In this document: piece by piece, positions 43,610-53,209 of the stretch | How the letters are laid out: each line of letters begins with the position of its first letter | How positions within the stretch are numbered: the first letter of the stretch is position 1 | Source: Fusobacterium naviforme | GTDB taxonomy: Bacteria > Bacillota > Clostridia > Lachnospirales > Lachnospiraceae | Reading direction: 5' to 3' | Assembly (NCBI GenBank): GCA_003014445.1 | Contig: PYGH01000004.1 | Location: forward strand, 1-64,000 | Length of the DNA: 64,000 bases | The notes under the pieces: model-generated | The model's input: only the letters and a program-made list of their open reading frames with translations | What the model was told of the DNA's origin: nothing | Database searches by the model: none | Program-made: the position numbers and the translations under genes

Positions 43610-43639
43610 ATGACACGATTCTGCTTTGTGTGATATAAT
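43610..43639 (+). promoter_or_regulatory. candidate promoter of fprA-type gene
   Basis: ATGACA (43610-43615) and TATAAT (43634-43639) with an 18-base spacer lie about 70 bases before the ATG at 43710. Confidence 0.5.
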
Positions 43640-43709
43640 ATAATTACAGTAACAAAAGTACCGAATCCACACAGGCTTTCAATACTTTTCCCGGAAAAAG
43701 GAGCGTTCT

Positions 43710-44933
43710 ATGCATCAGGCAGTGAAGATCATCGACGACATCTGGTACCTTGGTTCCAGCGACCGAAGACTCGCCAAATTCGAAAATTGTTTCCCGGTTC
43801 CATCCGGAATGTCCTACAACTCCTATCTCGTTCTGGATGAGAAGACACTGCTCATCGACACAGCAGATCTATCTATCTCCTCCGTCTTCATCGAAAATAT
43901 CGAGCATCTTCTGAATGGGCGTCCCCTCGACTACCTCATTATAAATCACATGGAGCCGGATCACAGCGCCACGCTCTCCGAGGTAGTACTGCGCCATCCG
44001 GAGGTCACGGTTGTCGCGACAGCCAAGGCCCACGCCATGATCCGCCAGTTCTTTGATCTCAATCTGCAGGGCCGGGTCATACAGGTGAAGGAAGGCGACA
44101 CTCTCTCCACCGGAAAGCACAGCTTCCGCTTTATTATGGCTCCCATGGTACACTGGCCTGAGGTCATGGTCAGCTACGATGAGCTGAATCATATTCTTTT
44201 CTCCGCAGATGCCTTCGGAAGCTTCGGGGCACTGAACGGCAATATCTTCTCGGATCAGATGCAGCTCGAGAGCTTCGAGCTCTCCGAGATGCGGCGCTAC
44301 TACGCAAATGTTGTCGGAAAATACGGAGCACAGGTGCAGGCTCTCCTGAACAAGGCCGCGGGTCTTGATATTGAGATGATATGCCCCTTGCACGGTCCCA
44401 TCTGGCGCGTACCGAAGAAAATTCAGTGGCTCATCGAAAAATACGCGAAGTGGGCCACCTATCAGCCCGAGGGGCACGAGCCTGTCATCTTCTACTCCTC
44501 TGTCTACGGAGGCACGGAGAATGCCGCCGAGGTGCTGGCAAATGCACTCGGTGAGCAAAAAGTAAGGAATATCCGGATGTACGATGTCTCGGTCACGGAT
44601 CACTCCTATCTGGTCGCCGAGGCCTTCCGCGCGAGCCACCTCGTCTTCGCCGCCACGACCTACAACAATGACCTCTTTCCTGAAATGGAGCACTTGATCT
44701 CTGATCTGAAGGCACACAACCTTCAGAGCCGCACTGTCGCTATCATCGAGAACGGCTCCTGGGCTCCAGTCTCCGGAAAAAAGATGAGCGAGCTCTTTGC
44801 TTCCATGAAAAACATACGCCTGCTGGAGGAGTCTATCTCCATCAAATCCCGCGTGAAGGAAGATCAGCGGGAGAAGCTCGTGGCGCTCGCCGAGCTGATC
44901 GCAAAATCCATTGACGAAGCAGATATGCACTGA
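43710..44933 (+). CDS. FprA-type flavodiiron protein
   Basis: The 407-residue protein has an N-terminal metallo-beta-lactamase-like diiron domain (INHMEPDHSATLSEVVLRHPEV with H-x-E-x-D-H ligands, MVHWPEVMVSYDE, and a later HGPIW) and a C-terminal flavodoxin domain from about 255 (VIFYSSVYGGTENAAEVLANAL, IIENGSWAPVSGK). Flavodiiron proteins reduce oxygen or nitric oxide with electrons from rubredoxin. GGAGCGTTCT precedes the ATG. A second, broken copy of this family lies near 49.7 kb. Confidence 0.92.
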   Translation: MHQAVKIIDDIWYLGSSDRRLAKFENCFPVPSGMSYNSYLVLDEKTLLIDTADLSISSVFIENIEHLLNGRPLDYLIINHMEPDHSATLSEVVLRHPEVTVVATAKAHAMIRQFFDLNLQGRVIQVKEGDTLSTGKHSFRFIMAPMVHWPEVMVSYDELNHILFSADAFGSFGALNGNIFSDQMQLESFELSEMRRYYANVVGKYGAQVQALLNKAAGLDIEMICPLHGPIWRVPKKIQWLIEKYAKWATYQPEGHEPVIFYSSVYGGTENAAEVLANALGEQKVRNIRMYDVSVTDHSYLVAEAFRASHLVFAATTYNNDLFPEMEHLISDLKAHNLQSRTVAIIENGSWAPVSGKKMSELFASMKNIRLLEESISIKSRVKEDQREKLVALAELIAKSIDEADMH

Positions 44934-45100
44934 GGGGCAAAATATTCAGATATTTTTTGATCCCTGCTTTCGTAATACGCAACTACTGTAAAAATCAGAT
45001 ACCGCTTTAACAGAGAATATATGTGCTTTCTGGCACGGCTTTGTGTTTACAGACCTATCAATCCCTCAAGACCTTTAAAGAGGGGGCTGGACTATAATGA

Positions 45101-46654
45101 GGGACTGTCCCAAAGTTTGTGTAAACCTTCATACTGGCGTAAGATGAACTTACTTAGTATGGAGGTTTTTCTATGGCACGAAGGAAATTAGACACACCAC
45201 AGAAGGCTGCTCTCCGTGAAATGATGAGCAGCTGCATCAAGGAGAACGCCGCGGACATCAAGAACGGCACAGACATCAATTCCGTCATGCGCGACATGAT
45301 GTCCATTCTCCTCGAGGGAACGCTGGATGCCGAGATGGACGAAGAACTCGGCTACTCCAAGTATGATTACCAAAACAAGGATACAGACAACTGTCGGAAC
45401 GGGCATTCCACAAAGACCATGCACACCAGCTATGGCGACATGGACATTGAGGTACCGAGAGACCGGAAAGGTGAATTCGAGCCGCAGGTCGTCAAAAGGT
45501 ATCAGAACACCGTTACGCAGGACATGGAGGAAAAAATTCTCTCCATGTACGCCAAAGGGATGACAACCTCGGATATCGAGAGCCATATGCGTGAGCTCTA
45601 TGATATCGAGATCTCTGACAGTACGATCAGCCGGGTAACAGACAAGATCCTGCCCATCGTCAAAGAATGGCAGGAGCGCCCTCTGGAAGGAATCTACGCT
45701 GTTGTCTTCCTGGATGCCATTCATTATCATGTCCGCAGCGAAGGACGCATCGTAAAGCGTGCCGTTTACATAGTGATCGGCATCGACATGTCCGGAAAAA
45801 AGGACGTTCTTGGTATGTATGTCGGAGAAAACGAGAGCGCAAAGTTCTGGCTTTCCATCATGAACAGCCTGAAAAACCGTGGTGTCCAGGATATCCTGAT
45901 TGCCTGCGTAGATGGGCTTACTGGTTTTCCGCAGGCTATTAAAGCAGTCTTCCCACAGACCAAAATCCAGCAGTGCATCATTCATCAGATTCGGAATTCA
46001 ACGAAATATGTGTCTTACAAGGATCTAAAAAAGCTGATGGCAGATCTGAAAGCTGTGTACTCCGCTCCGGATGAAACAACAGCCCTGGCCAATCTGGAGG
46101 AATTCGGCGAGAAATGGAACGTCAAATATCCCAAAATCTACAAATCCTGGAAGGAGAAATGGCCAGTTCTGTCCACGTATTTCAAGTATCCGGAAGCCGT
46201 CCGCCGTCTGATCTATACGACTAACACCATCGAAGGGTTCAACCGCCAGCTTCGGAAAGTAACGAAATCCAAGACTGTATTCCCATCGGATGACAGCCTT
46301 CTGAAAATGCTGTACCTGGCAATGATCGATATCACTAAAAAATGGACCGGCCACCGTCAGGATTGGGGGCAGATCCATTCACAGCTGGAAATCTATTTTG
46401 AAGAACGGCTGGAAGGCCATATTTACTGATATTTCAGGGCCGGAGGAATCGGTCTTTGGATTTCTTCGGCCCTTGAAATATCCAGCAGGGGAACCGGGGG
46501 TACAACCCCCGCTCAGATCCCCCTATTGACATACAAAAATCCTGCAAATACAATGCAGGTAGGAATGAAGGCAGGAAAACCACCGAATTCCAACACATCT
46601 ATTTACTCATCAAGCGTCAGTTTTTTGAGTTTACACAGACTTTGAAACAGTCTC
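45101..46654 (+). mobile_element. IS256-family insertion sequence
   Basis: The 1554-base element is bounded by imperfect 26-base inverted repeats: 45101-45126 (starts GGGACTGTCCCAAAG) and 46629-46654 (complement starts GAGACTGTTTCAAAG), matching at about 22 of 26 positions. It holds one transposase gene. The 8 bases outside each end (TATAATGA and AATTTACA) do not match, so the usual target duplication is not visible. The segment between the transposase stop and right end carries a stem of ATATTTCAGGGCC and its complement (46426-46480), a likely terminator. Confidence 0.88.
45173..46429 (+). CDS. IS256-family (mutator-type) transposase
   Basis: The 418-residue protein appears complete. DDE residues fit the family: aspartate in VVFLDAIHYHVRSEG, aspartate in LIACVDGLTGFPQAI, and glutamate in IYTTNTIEGFNRQLRK. 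The N-terminal region has MARRKLDTPQKAALRE and a DMDIEVPRDRKGEFEPQVVKRYQN segment, followed by the family helix around CIIHQIRNSTKYVS. It starts 8 bases after GGAGG. The element is therefore possibly still active. Confidence 0.95.
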   Translation: MARRKLDTPQKAALREMMSSCIKENAADIKNGTDINSVMRDMMSILLEGTLDAEMDEELGYSKYDYQNKDTDNCRNGHSTKTMHTSYGDMDIEVPRDRKGEFEPQVVKRYQNTVTQDMEEKILSMYAKGMTTSDIESHMRELYDIEISDSTISRVTDKILPIVKEWQERPLEGIYAVVFLDAIHYHVRSEGRIVKRAVYIVIGIDMSGKKDVLGMYVGENESAKFWLSIMNSLKNRGVQDILIACVDGLTGFPQAIKAVFPQTKIQQCIIHQIRNSTKYVSYKDLKKLMADLKAVYSAPDETTALANLEEFGEKWNVKYPKIYKSWKEKWPVLSTYFKYPEAVRRLIYTTNTIEGFNRQLRKVTKSKTVFPSDDSLLKMLYLAMIDITKKWTGHRQDWGQIHSQLEIYFEERLEGHIY

Positions 46655-46683
46655 AATTTACAGAAAAAATTACATACACTCAA

Positions 46684-46884
46684 TTATTTTAATTTTTCCT
46701 CAACGGCATCTACAGCACCTTCAACAGCTTCTTTTGCATCGTCTGCAAGTTCTTTGCCTTTAGCAATTGTTTTTTCAACAAATCCTTTTGCTTCTAGCTC
46801 TTTATCACCTGTCAACTTACCAGCACCTTCTTTTAGGACACCAGATGCTTGCTCAATTTTTGATTTTAGTTTTTCTTCTGACAT
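46684..46884 (-). CDS. CsbD-like stress protein
   Basis: The 66-residue acidic, helical protein has the CsbD layout ([35 protein letters not shown] then [17 protein letters not shown]). CsbD-like proteins are general stress proteins of unknown mechanism. AAGGAGGATTCTAATC precedes the ATG. It lies just outside the IS right end in an AT-rich block. Confidence 0.85.
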   Translation of the reverse strand: MSEEKLKSKIEQASGVLKEGAGKLTGDKELEAKGFVEKTIAKGKELADDAKEAVEGAVDAVEEKLK

Positions 46885-47369
46885 GATTAGAATCCTCCTT
46901 TTTTTTATTCTAACATGGGTACCATTTCTCTGCAAGAGAAATCCGCTATTATCCAACTTTTATCACTACACGTTGCATAGAATGACTTCAAAATCGCCGT
47001 AACTTGTTTTGACAAAGCAGTGCTTTAACAATGAGGTCTTCTTGTGTTAATCTCGTACTTGAAAGAGTGATGCCTCTTTCCCTATTTCTCTCCAATTTTC
47101 TTTTTTGAACTTTCTTTCTTCGCTCCTTTGGATACAAGTATTGCTCCTTTTGGAACTTTTATTAAGTTTTCTTCGCTCCCTATCAAGGCTTAGTCAATTT
47201 TCACAAAAGCAAAAAGCACAGTTACGATTTCTCATAACTGCACCTGTTGCTGTAAAACCTATTCCTATTTACAAATCGAGGAATGGATAACTTCTGAAGT
47301 CAACTGAAAAGAGTGAGTCGTGTACTGAGAAGAATAACATTTTAAGACAATTTCTTTATGTAATGAATC
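46885..47369. other. AT-rich gap with degraded coding remnant
   Basis: No intact gene is visible. On the minus strand 47165-47095 has a frame reading NLIKVPKGAILVSKGAKKESSKKKIGEK ahead of a TAG, a lysine-rich C-terminal-like tail that is coherent but cannot be joined to a start. The remaining bases show no repeat or RNA structure that I recognise. The block may be residue of an element inserted beside queH. Confidence 0.35.
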
Positions 47370-48032
47370 TCATTCCGTACGCGAAGTGGTTTCTATCTGT
47401 CTCTCTGCTCTCCTCTGCTCCGCCTCGCGCTTTGAGTAGACACAGCCGCAGTAGTCCTGACGGTAAAGGCCGTATTCTCTGGAGAGCTCTGTGGAGCGTC
47501 TGTAACCGTTTTTCTTCTTGAAATCTGATGGAAGGAAGGCAACGCCCAGCTCCCTTCCGACGCACTCTCCAATCTCGTTCAGGCGCGCAGCGCTTTTCAG
47601 CGGACTGATCGTAAGCGTTGTCGTAAAATAATCAAAACCTCCCTTTACTGCGGCTTCTGCCGTGCTCCGAAGACGCTGCTCAAAACACAGCCCGCAGCGC
47701 TCTCCTCCCTCCGGATCTCTCTCATGTCCCCGCACCAGCTCATGAAAAGCTTCAGGGATGTATGCCCCTTCAAGAAAGTGTACCGGCCGCTGAAAGGACA
47801 TCTCCCGCAGGAGACGCTGCTCCTCTGCGACACGGCGGTGATACTCCTCCGGCTCATCAATATTCGGATTAAAATAGTAGACTGTAATATCAAAATACGG
47901 GTTCAGGTATTCCAGACACCACGAGGAGCATGGCGCGCAACACACATGCAGAAGAAGCTTCGGGACAGCTCCCGAAGCCTCATTCTGACAGATCAGCTGT
48001 TCCAGCTCTCTCTGATAATTTTTCTGATTCAT
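47370..48032 (-). CDS. queH: epoxyqueuosine reductase QueH
   Basis: The 220-residue DUF208 enzyme makes queuosine from epoxyqueuosine in tRNA with a Fe-S cluster. Diagnostic cysteines: HVCCAPCSSW, GERCGLCFEQRL and YRQDYCGCVYS. The TTTLTISPLKS segment is also conserved. The ATG at 48032 has GAGG about 10 bases upstream; a GTG at 48056 overlaps the rpoD stop (GTGA) and is a possible alternative. It is directly downstream of rpoD. Confidence 0.93.
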   Translation of the reverse strand: MNQKNYQRELEQLICQNEASGAVPKLLLHVCCAPCSSWCLEYLNPYFDITVYYFNPNIDEPEEYHRRVAEEQRLLREMSFQRPVHFLEGAYIPEAFHELVRGHERDPEGGERCGLCFEQRLRSTAEAAVKGGFDYFTTTLTISPLKSAARLNEIGECVGRELGVAFLPSDFKKKNGYRRSTELSREYGLYRQDYCGCVYSKREAEQRRAERQIETTSRTE

Positions 48033-48052
48033 CGCTCTCTGCCTCAGCGGGT

Positions 48053-49342
48053 TCACAGGAAATCACGGATGCGCTTTGAGCGCACCGGATTTCTCAGCTT
48101 CCTCAGCGCCTTCGCCTCGATCTGACGAATGCGCTCACGCGTCACCTTAAACTCTCTCCCGACCTCCTCAAGAGTACGGGGATGCCCGTCCTCAAGACCA
48201 AAGCGCAGCACAATCACCTGACGCTCTCTCTCTTTCAGATCTCCGAGCAGTGTGTCAATATGCTCACGCAGCATAACCGACTCCACATTGTCCTCCGGCG
48301 TCAGGACGTTATTGTCCGCAACAAAATCTCCGAGATTGGAATCGTCTTCCTCGCCGATCGGCGTCTCAAGAGAGGCTGGCTCCCTGGCGATCTGCATGAT
48401 CTCCATCACCTTCTCCTCTGTCATCTCGAGTGCGGAAGCGAGCTCCGCCACGCTGGGTTCATAGCCCAGCTCCAGTGTAAGCTTCCGCTGCATCTTGCTC
48501 ATCTTATTAATGGTCTCCACCATGTGTACCGGCACACGTATGGTTCTCGCCTGATCCGCGAGCGCTCTCGTGACTGACTGACGTATCCACCAGGTCGCAT
48601 AGGTACTGAGCTTAAAGCCCTTCTCGTAGTCAAATTTTTCAACGCCCTTGATAAGACCCAGATTGCCCTCCTGCACAAGATCCAGAAAACTCATGCCTCG
48701 CCCCGTATAGCGCTTCGCGATACTCACCACAAGACGAAGATTCGCCTCGATGAGCTTCTCCTTGGCGCGCTGGTCGCCCTCCTGCTTCCGTCTGGCGAGC
48801 TCCAGCTCTTCCTCTGCAGTGAGCAGCGGCACCGTTCCGATCTCCTTTAGATACATGCGAACCGGATCCTCAGTTCCCACTCCCTCTAAGAGCTCGACTG
48901 CGCTCAGGTTGATATCCTCGTCCGGAATCTTCTCCCCGGAGGACTCCTCATCCAGATTGTCCTCCATCTCAAGATCATCCTCTGCCAGGATCGCATCCTC
49001 CTTGGCATTTGCAAGATCCTCCGGTGGCTCCTCCGTCTGCTCGTTCAGCACCTCTATGCTGTTGGCTTCAAGGTAGGCATAGATCTGCTCTATCTCCTCC
49101 GGACTCAGATTATAGTCCGCAAAATAATCATTGATCTCATCGACATCCAGCTTTGCGTCCTTGCTCTTTGCCTGTGTCACAAGTTGCTGAAGACCAGAGA
49201 GAAGCTCCTCCGCCTGGATGAGCTTCTTCTCCCCGCTGCTCTTTTTCTCGCTCTTTTCCGCTGCCTTTTTGCTGTTTTTCTTTTGCTCTGCCGCAGGCTT
49301 CTTGCCCGCCGCTGTCTGTTCAGCCGATGCGCTCTGCTCCAT
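48053..49342 (-). CDS. rpoD: RNA polymerase primary sigma factor
   Basis: The 429-residue sigma-A shows all regions in order: 1.1 with an acidic linker ([18 protein letters not shown]), 1.2 ([11 protein letters not shown]), 2.1-2.4 ([48 protein letters not shown]), 3 ([10 protein letters not shown]), and 4.2 ([28 protein letters not shown]). A longer start at 49405 is possible; neither start has a strong site, and the shorter one has GGAG at a long spacing. The Lys/Ala/Glu-rich N-terminus ([16 protein letters not shown]) is longer than in B. subtilis. dnaG, its usual neighbour, is not here. Confidence 0.95.
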   Translation of the reverse strand: MEQSASAEQTAAGKKPAAEQKKNSKKAAEKSEKKSSGEKKLIQAEELLSGLQQLVTQAKSKDAKLDVDEINDYFADYNLSPEEIEQIYAYLEANSIEVLNEQTEEPPEDLANAKEDAILAEDDLEMEDNLDEESSGEKIPDEDINLSAVELLEGVGTEDPVRMYLKEIGTVPLLTAEEELELARRKQEGDQRAKEKLIEANLRLVVSIAKRYTGRGMSFLDLVQEGNLGLIKGVEKFDYEKGFKLSTYATWWIRQSVTRALADQARTIRVPVHMVETINKMSKMQRKLTLELGYEPSVAELASALEMTEEKVMEIMQIAREPASLETPIGEEDDSNLGDFVADNNVLTPEDNVESVMLREHIDTLLGDLKERERQVIVLRFGLEDGHPRTLEEVGREFKVTRERIRQIEAKALRKLRNPVRSKRIRDFL

Positions 49343-49548
49343 ATTTACTGAAACTCCGCTTTTCGCCGTCTTTAACTCCGCTCTGTCCGTAATAAACACT
49401 CCCATCTGCTATATTCATCCGGTGCTAATCCCACATAGGTTATTTAATCGACAAAACTTTTAAAACTGTCGTTAATTCATTTTCACTGATATGTGATATT
49501 AGTATATAACAGTTTAGAGAAGATAGCAAGATGAGAGCTCTCTAAGTC

Positions 49549-49662
49549 AAAGAAGGGCGAGACAACATCAGCAAGCGTGGTCGTAAGAGGCTGAGGCACT
49601 TGTTATTCGAGCTTGCAATGTCCCTTGTGGCTAAGAATGCAGAGTTTGTCCAGTTGTATCAT
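49549..49662 (+). pseudogene. IS110-family transposase C-terminal remnant
   Basis: A plus-strand frame reads DNISKRGRKRLRHLLFELAMSLVAKNAEFVQLYH, the transposase_20 motif of IS110-type enzymes that precedes their C-terminal end. It is only about 38 codons and has no start. It abuts the FprA remnant near 49660, so the two form a hybrid junction. Confidence 0.65.
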
Positions 49663-49927
49663 TGGAGAACAGGATGTTGTCCCCGGACATATAGGTGAAC
49701 ACGCTGTCCGGCCGGTGCAGCATGGGGGCTTCCACAAAAGTGAGCGTGGTCTCGCCAAGCGGCAGCGTGTCACCGGTCTTCACGTTCACAAAGTGCCAGT
49801 CCTGATGATAATGCCCGCGAATGACTGCTTCGCCTTTCTTCGTGCAGTAGATCGGCGTATCCGGGATCTCCCGCATCAGCTCCGGCAGGGCACCGCTGTG
49901 ATATTTTCTTTCCCAGTGAATCCTCCC
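49663..49927 (-). pseudogene. FprA flavodiiron protein remnant, both ends missing
   Basis: The minus-strand frame reads HWERKYHSGALPELMREIPDTPIYCTKKGEA, then YHQDWHFVNVKTGDTL and EAPMLHRPDSVFTYMSGDNILFSND. These are FprA diiron-domain phrases (compare N-H-x-E-x-D-H-S-G-x-L-P and the HRPDS segment). The first 70 or so residues are missing immediately after the hcp stop and ribosome site (GGGGAGGATTC), and everything after FSND has been replaced by the IS110 remnant. The normal metal triad is disrupted (HWERKYH in place of HxExDH). Confidence 0.75.
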
Positions 49928-49928
49928 C

Positions 49929-51554
49929 TTATCCGATTAGCAGCTTCAAATCTTCATCGACAGTGGAAATGCCGCCGATGCCGAAGTTCTCCACCAGCAC
50001 CTTTGCCACATTCGGGGAAAGGAATGCTGGAAGTGTCGGTCCTAGGTGGATGTTCTTTACGCCAAGGTAGAGGAGTGCCAGCAGCACGATAACAGCCTTC
50101 TGCTCATACCAGGCAATGTTGAAAGCCAGCGGCAGTTCGTTGATATCCTCCAGTCCGAATACCTCTTTCAGCTCCAGCGCAATCAATACCAGAGAGTAGG
50201 AGTCGTTGCACTGCCCGGCATCCAGGACGCGCGGAATGCCGCCGATATCTCCCAGATCCAGCTTGATGTACTTGTACTTTGCGCAGCCAGCAGTCAGGAT
50301 CACCACATCCTTCGGGAGCTTTTCAGCAAACTCCGTATAATACTCCCTGCCCTTCTGACGGCCATCGCATCCTGCCATAACCACGAACTTACGGATGGCA
50401 CCAGATTTGACGGCATCTACAACCTTGTCCGCCAAAGCAAATACCTGCTCATGCGCAAAGCCGCCGACAATGCTGCCCTGTTCCAGCTCCTCCGGAGCCT
50501 CGCAGGTCTTTGCAAGCTCGATGATTACGGAGAAGTCTTTATGGCCGTTCTCATCCGCATCGATATGAGGACATCCGGGAACGCCGGTTGCGCCCGTAGT
50601 AAAGAGTTTTCCTTCATATCCCTTGAGGCGCGGCACCACGCAGTTGGTGGTCATGAGGATCGGTCCATGGAAGGAAGCGAACTCCTCTGTCTGCTTCCAC
50701 CAGGCATTGCCGTAGTTTCCGGCAAAACAGGTATACTTCTTGAATGCCGGATAGTAGTGGGAGGCCAGCATCTCGCTGTGGGTATAGACATCCACGCCTG
50801 TTCCCTCGCACTGCTCTAACAGCATCTCCAGATCCTTCAGGTCATGGCCAGAAATCAGAATGCCGGGGTTCTTACGGACACCAAGTTCAACGGAGGTGAT
50901 CTCCGGATTTCCATACGCGGAGGTATTGGCCTCATCCAGCAGAGCCATGCCTGCCACACCGTTCTTGCCGGTCTCCAGCGTCAGGGCGATCAGATCGTCC
51001 ACGCTTAAAGAGTCATCCAGCAGCTTTGCCAGAGTGCTCTGGGTGAAGGCGTCCACTTCCGGATTCACCTTATTCAGAACATTGGCGTGCTTGGTGTAGG
51101 CAGCAAGGCCTTTCAGGCCATAGGTGATCAGTTCCCGGAGAGAACGGACATCTTCATTTTCCGTAGCGAGGACTCCGACCGCCTCCGCTTTCGCAAGCAT
51201 CTCTGCGCGGTCACCCGGCTGATACTGTGCCGCATCCGGCAGCCCTTCCTTGCCCTGCAGTTTATCGAGCAGCTCGTCACGGCAGCTGACAGTCTCTCGA
51301 ATGCGCTTTTCCAGAGCATCCCCGTCAAAGTTCGCATTGGTGATCGTAACGAACAGATTGAGGGTCACGAGATAGTCCACCTCATGGTCAACCTCTGTGC
51401 CTTCCGCACGAAGCCTTGTGGTGACTACGGAAAGCCCCTTGGTAACATAGATCAGCAGATCCTGCAGCGCAGCGATATCCGGCTTCTTTCCACAGACACC
51501 GGACACAGTACATCCCTTACATCCTGCTGTTTCCTGACATTGATAACAAAACAT
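49929..51554 (-). CDS. hcp: hydroxylamine reductase / hybrid cluster protein Hcp
   Basis: The 541-residue enzyme carries the N-terminal cluster motif [26 protein letters not shown] (cysteines 3, 6, 12/15 and 21). Hybrid-cluster ligands are visible in the [14 protein letters not shown] and ALAKGCP-like regions (here [16 protein letters not shown] and [10 protein letters not shown]). Hcp reduces hydroxylamine or acts on nitric oxide and S-nitrosylation. CAGGAGGTAGAAGT precedes the ATG. It is the main intact gene of the redox cluster, downstream of DUF1858 and cupin genes. Confidence 0.96.
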   Translation of the reverse strand: MFCYQCQETAGCKGCTVSGVCGKKPDIAALQDLLIYVTKGLSVVTTRLRAEGTEVDHEVDYLVTLNLFVTITNANFDGDALEKRIRETVSCRDELLDKLQGKEGLPDAAQYQPGDRAEMLAKAEAVGVLATENEDVRSLRELITYGLKGLAAYTKHANVLNKVNPEVDAFTQSTLAKLLDDSLSVDDLIALTLETGKNGVAGMALLDEANTSAYGNPEITSVELGVRKNPGILISGHDLKDLEMLLEQCEGTGVDVYTHSEMLASHYYPAFKKYTCFAGNYGNAWWKQTEEFASFHGPILMTTNCVVPRLKGYEGKLFTTGATGVPGCPHIDADENGHKDFSVIIELAKTCEAPEELEQGSIVGGFAHEQVFALADKVVDAVKSGAIRKFVVMAGCDGRQKGREYYTEFAEKLPKDVVILTAGCAKYKYIKLDLGDIGGIPRVLDAGQCNDSYSLVLIALELKEVFGLEDINELPLAFNIAWYEQKAVIVLLALLYLGVKNIHLGPTLPAFLSPNVAKVLVENFGIGGISTVDEDLKLLIG

Positions 51555-51598
51555 ACTTCTACCTCCTGTTTGTATAGCTTATTCCCTGATTCTGCAGT

Positions 51599-51765
51599 TT
51601 ACGTCTGGTTCCGCAGATACTTCTTTTCCATTGCATCCAGAACAGCGTGGTACTTTTCCGAAACACCTGCTCCCTTCTGTTTTGCTTCAAACTCGAGCGT
51701 CTTCCGGTCGATCTCATTGATGACTTCCTTCATGATTCGATACTGCTCATCAGTTCCTTATCCAT
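51599..51765 (-). pseudogene. small protein gene with probable one-base frameshift
   Basis: An ATG at 51765-51763 shares its A with the upstream stop (TGATG). It reads MDKELMSSIES and stops. The +2 frame from there reads DEQYRIMKEVINEIDRKTLE, then GVSEKYHAVLDAMEKKYLRNQ up to TAA at 51599. Restoring one base joins the two into one roughly 55-residue helical protein. Whether the short second-frame product (from ATG 51733) is made is unclear. The family is unknown. Confidence 0.45.
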
Positions 51766-51971
51766 CACGCCTGTCCTCCCGTCATCCTGATTTCAAACTG
51801 ATCCGGTACTGCCTGCAGATAAACCAGTCTTGTCTCTGACAGAAGACCGCGAACGAATTCACCTGTCAGGATGTCATAGTTTTCCGGATTTCCGTCGACA
51901 GCCGTCCAGTACTGCGCATGAAGGTTCTGCCCCCTCTCCCACACGACTTTATCATCTTCCCTCGTCTCCAC
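51765..51971 (-). CDS. unknown small protein between DUF1858 gene and hcp
   Basis: The 68-residue frame (GTG at 51971) reads KVVWERGQNLHAQYWTAVDGNPENYD and FVRGLLSETRLVYLQAVPDQFEIRM. It has no ribosome site and no ATG, and may be the tail of a longer gene whose beginning has been lost. Its TGA is coupled to the next frame. I do not recognise the family. Confidence 0.3.
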   Translation of the reverse strand: METREDDKVVWERGQNLHAQYWTAVDGNPENYDILTGEFVRGLLSETRLVYLQAVPDQFEIRMTGGQA

Positions 51972-52011
51972 TTGGTTTACATGATAAAAATGCGCTCATA
52001 TAAAGTCCCCC

Positions 52012-52215
52012 TTATGCGCTGGCTTCATTGACACGATCTGTAACCATCTTGGGGTCAAGTCCATGAACCATGCAGGCATCTGCCAGTGATTCTGCCTGAG
52101 ATGCCGGGCAGCCGATGCAGTGCATTCCCACACTGAATAATGTCTCCACAACCTCAGGGTGCGTGTTCACAATATCTCCCACCAGCATATCTTCTGTGAT
52201 TTTCTTCTCGCTCAT
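52012..52215 (-). CDS. DUF1858 hybrid-cluster-associated disulfide protein
   Basis: The 67-residue protein reads ITEDMLVGDIVNTHPEVVETLFSVGMHCIGCPASQAESLADAC, the DUF1858 (prismane-associated redox disulfide) pattern. The C-I-G-C pair (residues 33-36) can form a disulfide. Members occur next to hcp or on their own in anaerobes and are thought to partner the hybrid cluster protein in redox control. GGAGGAAAGAAAG precedes the ATG. Its location four genes upstream of hcp supports that link. Confidence 0.85.
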   Translation of the reverse strand: MSEKKITEDMLVGDIVNTHPEVVETLFSVGMHCIGCPASQAESLADACMVHGLDPKMVTDRVNEASA

Positions 52216-52231
52216 CTTTCTTTCCTCCGTT

Positions 52232-52876
52232 TTATTTCAGCGCCAGAAGCAGTGCCATCTTGAATCTCTCGTTTGCCTTAACGCTGTGCAAGCCGCCTTT
52301 AGCGAATTTGAACTGCTCACCGGCCTTTAACGGATACTCGTTCCCTTCATATCCAATTACCGCTTCTCCATCCAGGGCAAATACGATTGCCTCGCCCGGA
52401 GCCGCATGCTCGGAAAGTCCGGTTCCTTCGTCAAATGCCATCACAACAAACTTCATAGTTTCATTGGAAGCAATGTCCATGTTGACAATCTTGCCTTCCT
52501 GATAAGGCACAAGCTCCTTCAATTGAAAAACCTGTCCTGCCTTGATGATTTCATTCATATCTGATTCCTTTCCCAGCGCAATCTCCAGATATACGCTGTC
52601 TGTATCTGCCTTTACCCCGATATCTGTTCCGGCAGCCTTCAGGATACAGTCCCCGGCTTGGATATTGATTGTTTTCCCTTCCGCAGTTTTATACTCCAAC
52701 ACAGAGTTCCCAATCAGGTTGTAGTGCAGAACCGGTACCGGATAGCTTTCCGCGCTGATATCCGTATGCTCTGCCAGCGAAAAACAGGTAACCCCATCCA
52801 TCAGCACACCGGAAACAGTGCAGCCCAGAATCGGCTTACTCTCTTTTACAATTTCGAATACCTGTCCGCTTTCCAT
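52232..52876 (-). CDS. two-domain cupin protein
   Basis: The 214-residue protein has two small beta barrels. The first holds HYNLIGNSVLEYKTAEGKTINIQAGDCIL. The second holds LSEHAAPGEAIVFALDGEAVIGYEGNEYPLKAGEQFKFAKGGLHSVKA, the cupin motifs H-x-G and G-x-x-x-x-P-x-G...H. A metal site is likely in the second. Bicupins in such clusters may sense or bind a small metabolite. It starts 3 bases after the stop of the broken upstream gene and leads into DUF1858. Confidence 0.75.
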   Translation of the reverse strand: MESGQVFEIVKESKPILGCTVSGVLMDGVTCFSLAEHTDISAESYPVPVLHYNLIGNSVLEYKTAEGKTINIQAGDCILKAAGTDIGVKADTDSVYLEIALGKESDMNEIIKAGQVFQLKELVPYQEGKIVNMDIASNETMKFVVMAFDEGTGLSEHAAPGEAIVFALDGEAVIGYEGNEYPLKAGEQFKFAKGGLHSVKANERFKMALLLALK

Positions 52877-52879
52877 GCC

Positions 52880-53165
52880 TTATTCTCCGATCAGCTTCTT
52901 AATACCGGAGATGATCTCATCTGCATCCAGTCCGCTCTTTTCACTCATCATCGCGATATCTGCCTTTCCGAGCATAATCTTTCCCATAGGGGTAGACAGC
53001 ATCTTAAACTTCGGGCTGATTTCCGGCAGTTTTTCTTTCAGCTGCGGAGCCAACCGGGATCTGCATCGCCTGCTTTTTGAGTCCGGGGAAGAAGTTCCCT
53101 GCAACGCCGCGCACATCTACTGTCTTAAAATCTGCTGTCTTATCTTTCCATTCTGTATCGCTCAT
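52880..53165 (-). pseudogene. broken first gene of the hcp cluster
   Basis: GGGAGG precedes ATG at 53165, and the frame reads MSDTEWKDKTADFKTVDVRG then GNFFPGLKKQAMQIPVG before going out of frame. A second frame then gives LPEISPKFKMLSTPMGKIMLGKADIAMMSEKSGLDADEIISGIKK to TAA at 52880. The first part resembles the DUF2249-type (sulfurtransferase-like) start. The second looks like the tail of a different small helical protein. A deletion with frameshift near 53040 joining two genes is the simplest reading. Confidence 0.55.
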
Positions 53166-53209
53166 GATTTACCTCCCGCGAAGCTGAATTCTCTTGTCTT
53201 TCTGACATC

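Noticed and set aside
45188-45985. Minus-strand frame inside the IS256 element
   Set aside because: Antisense to the complete transposase; no family similarity.
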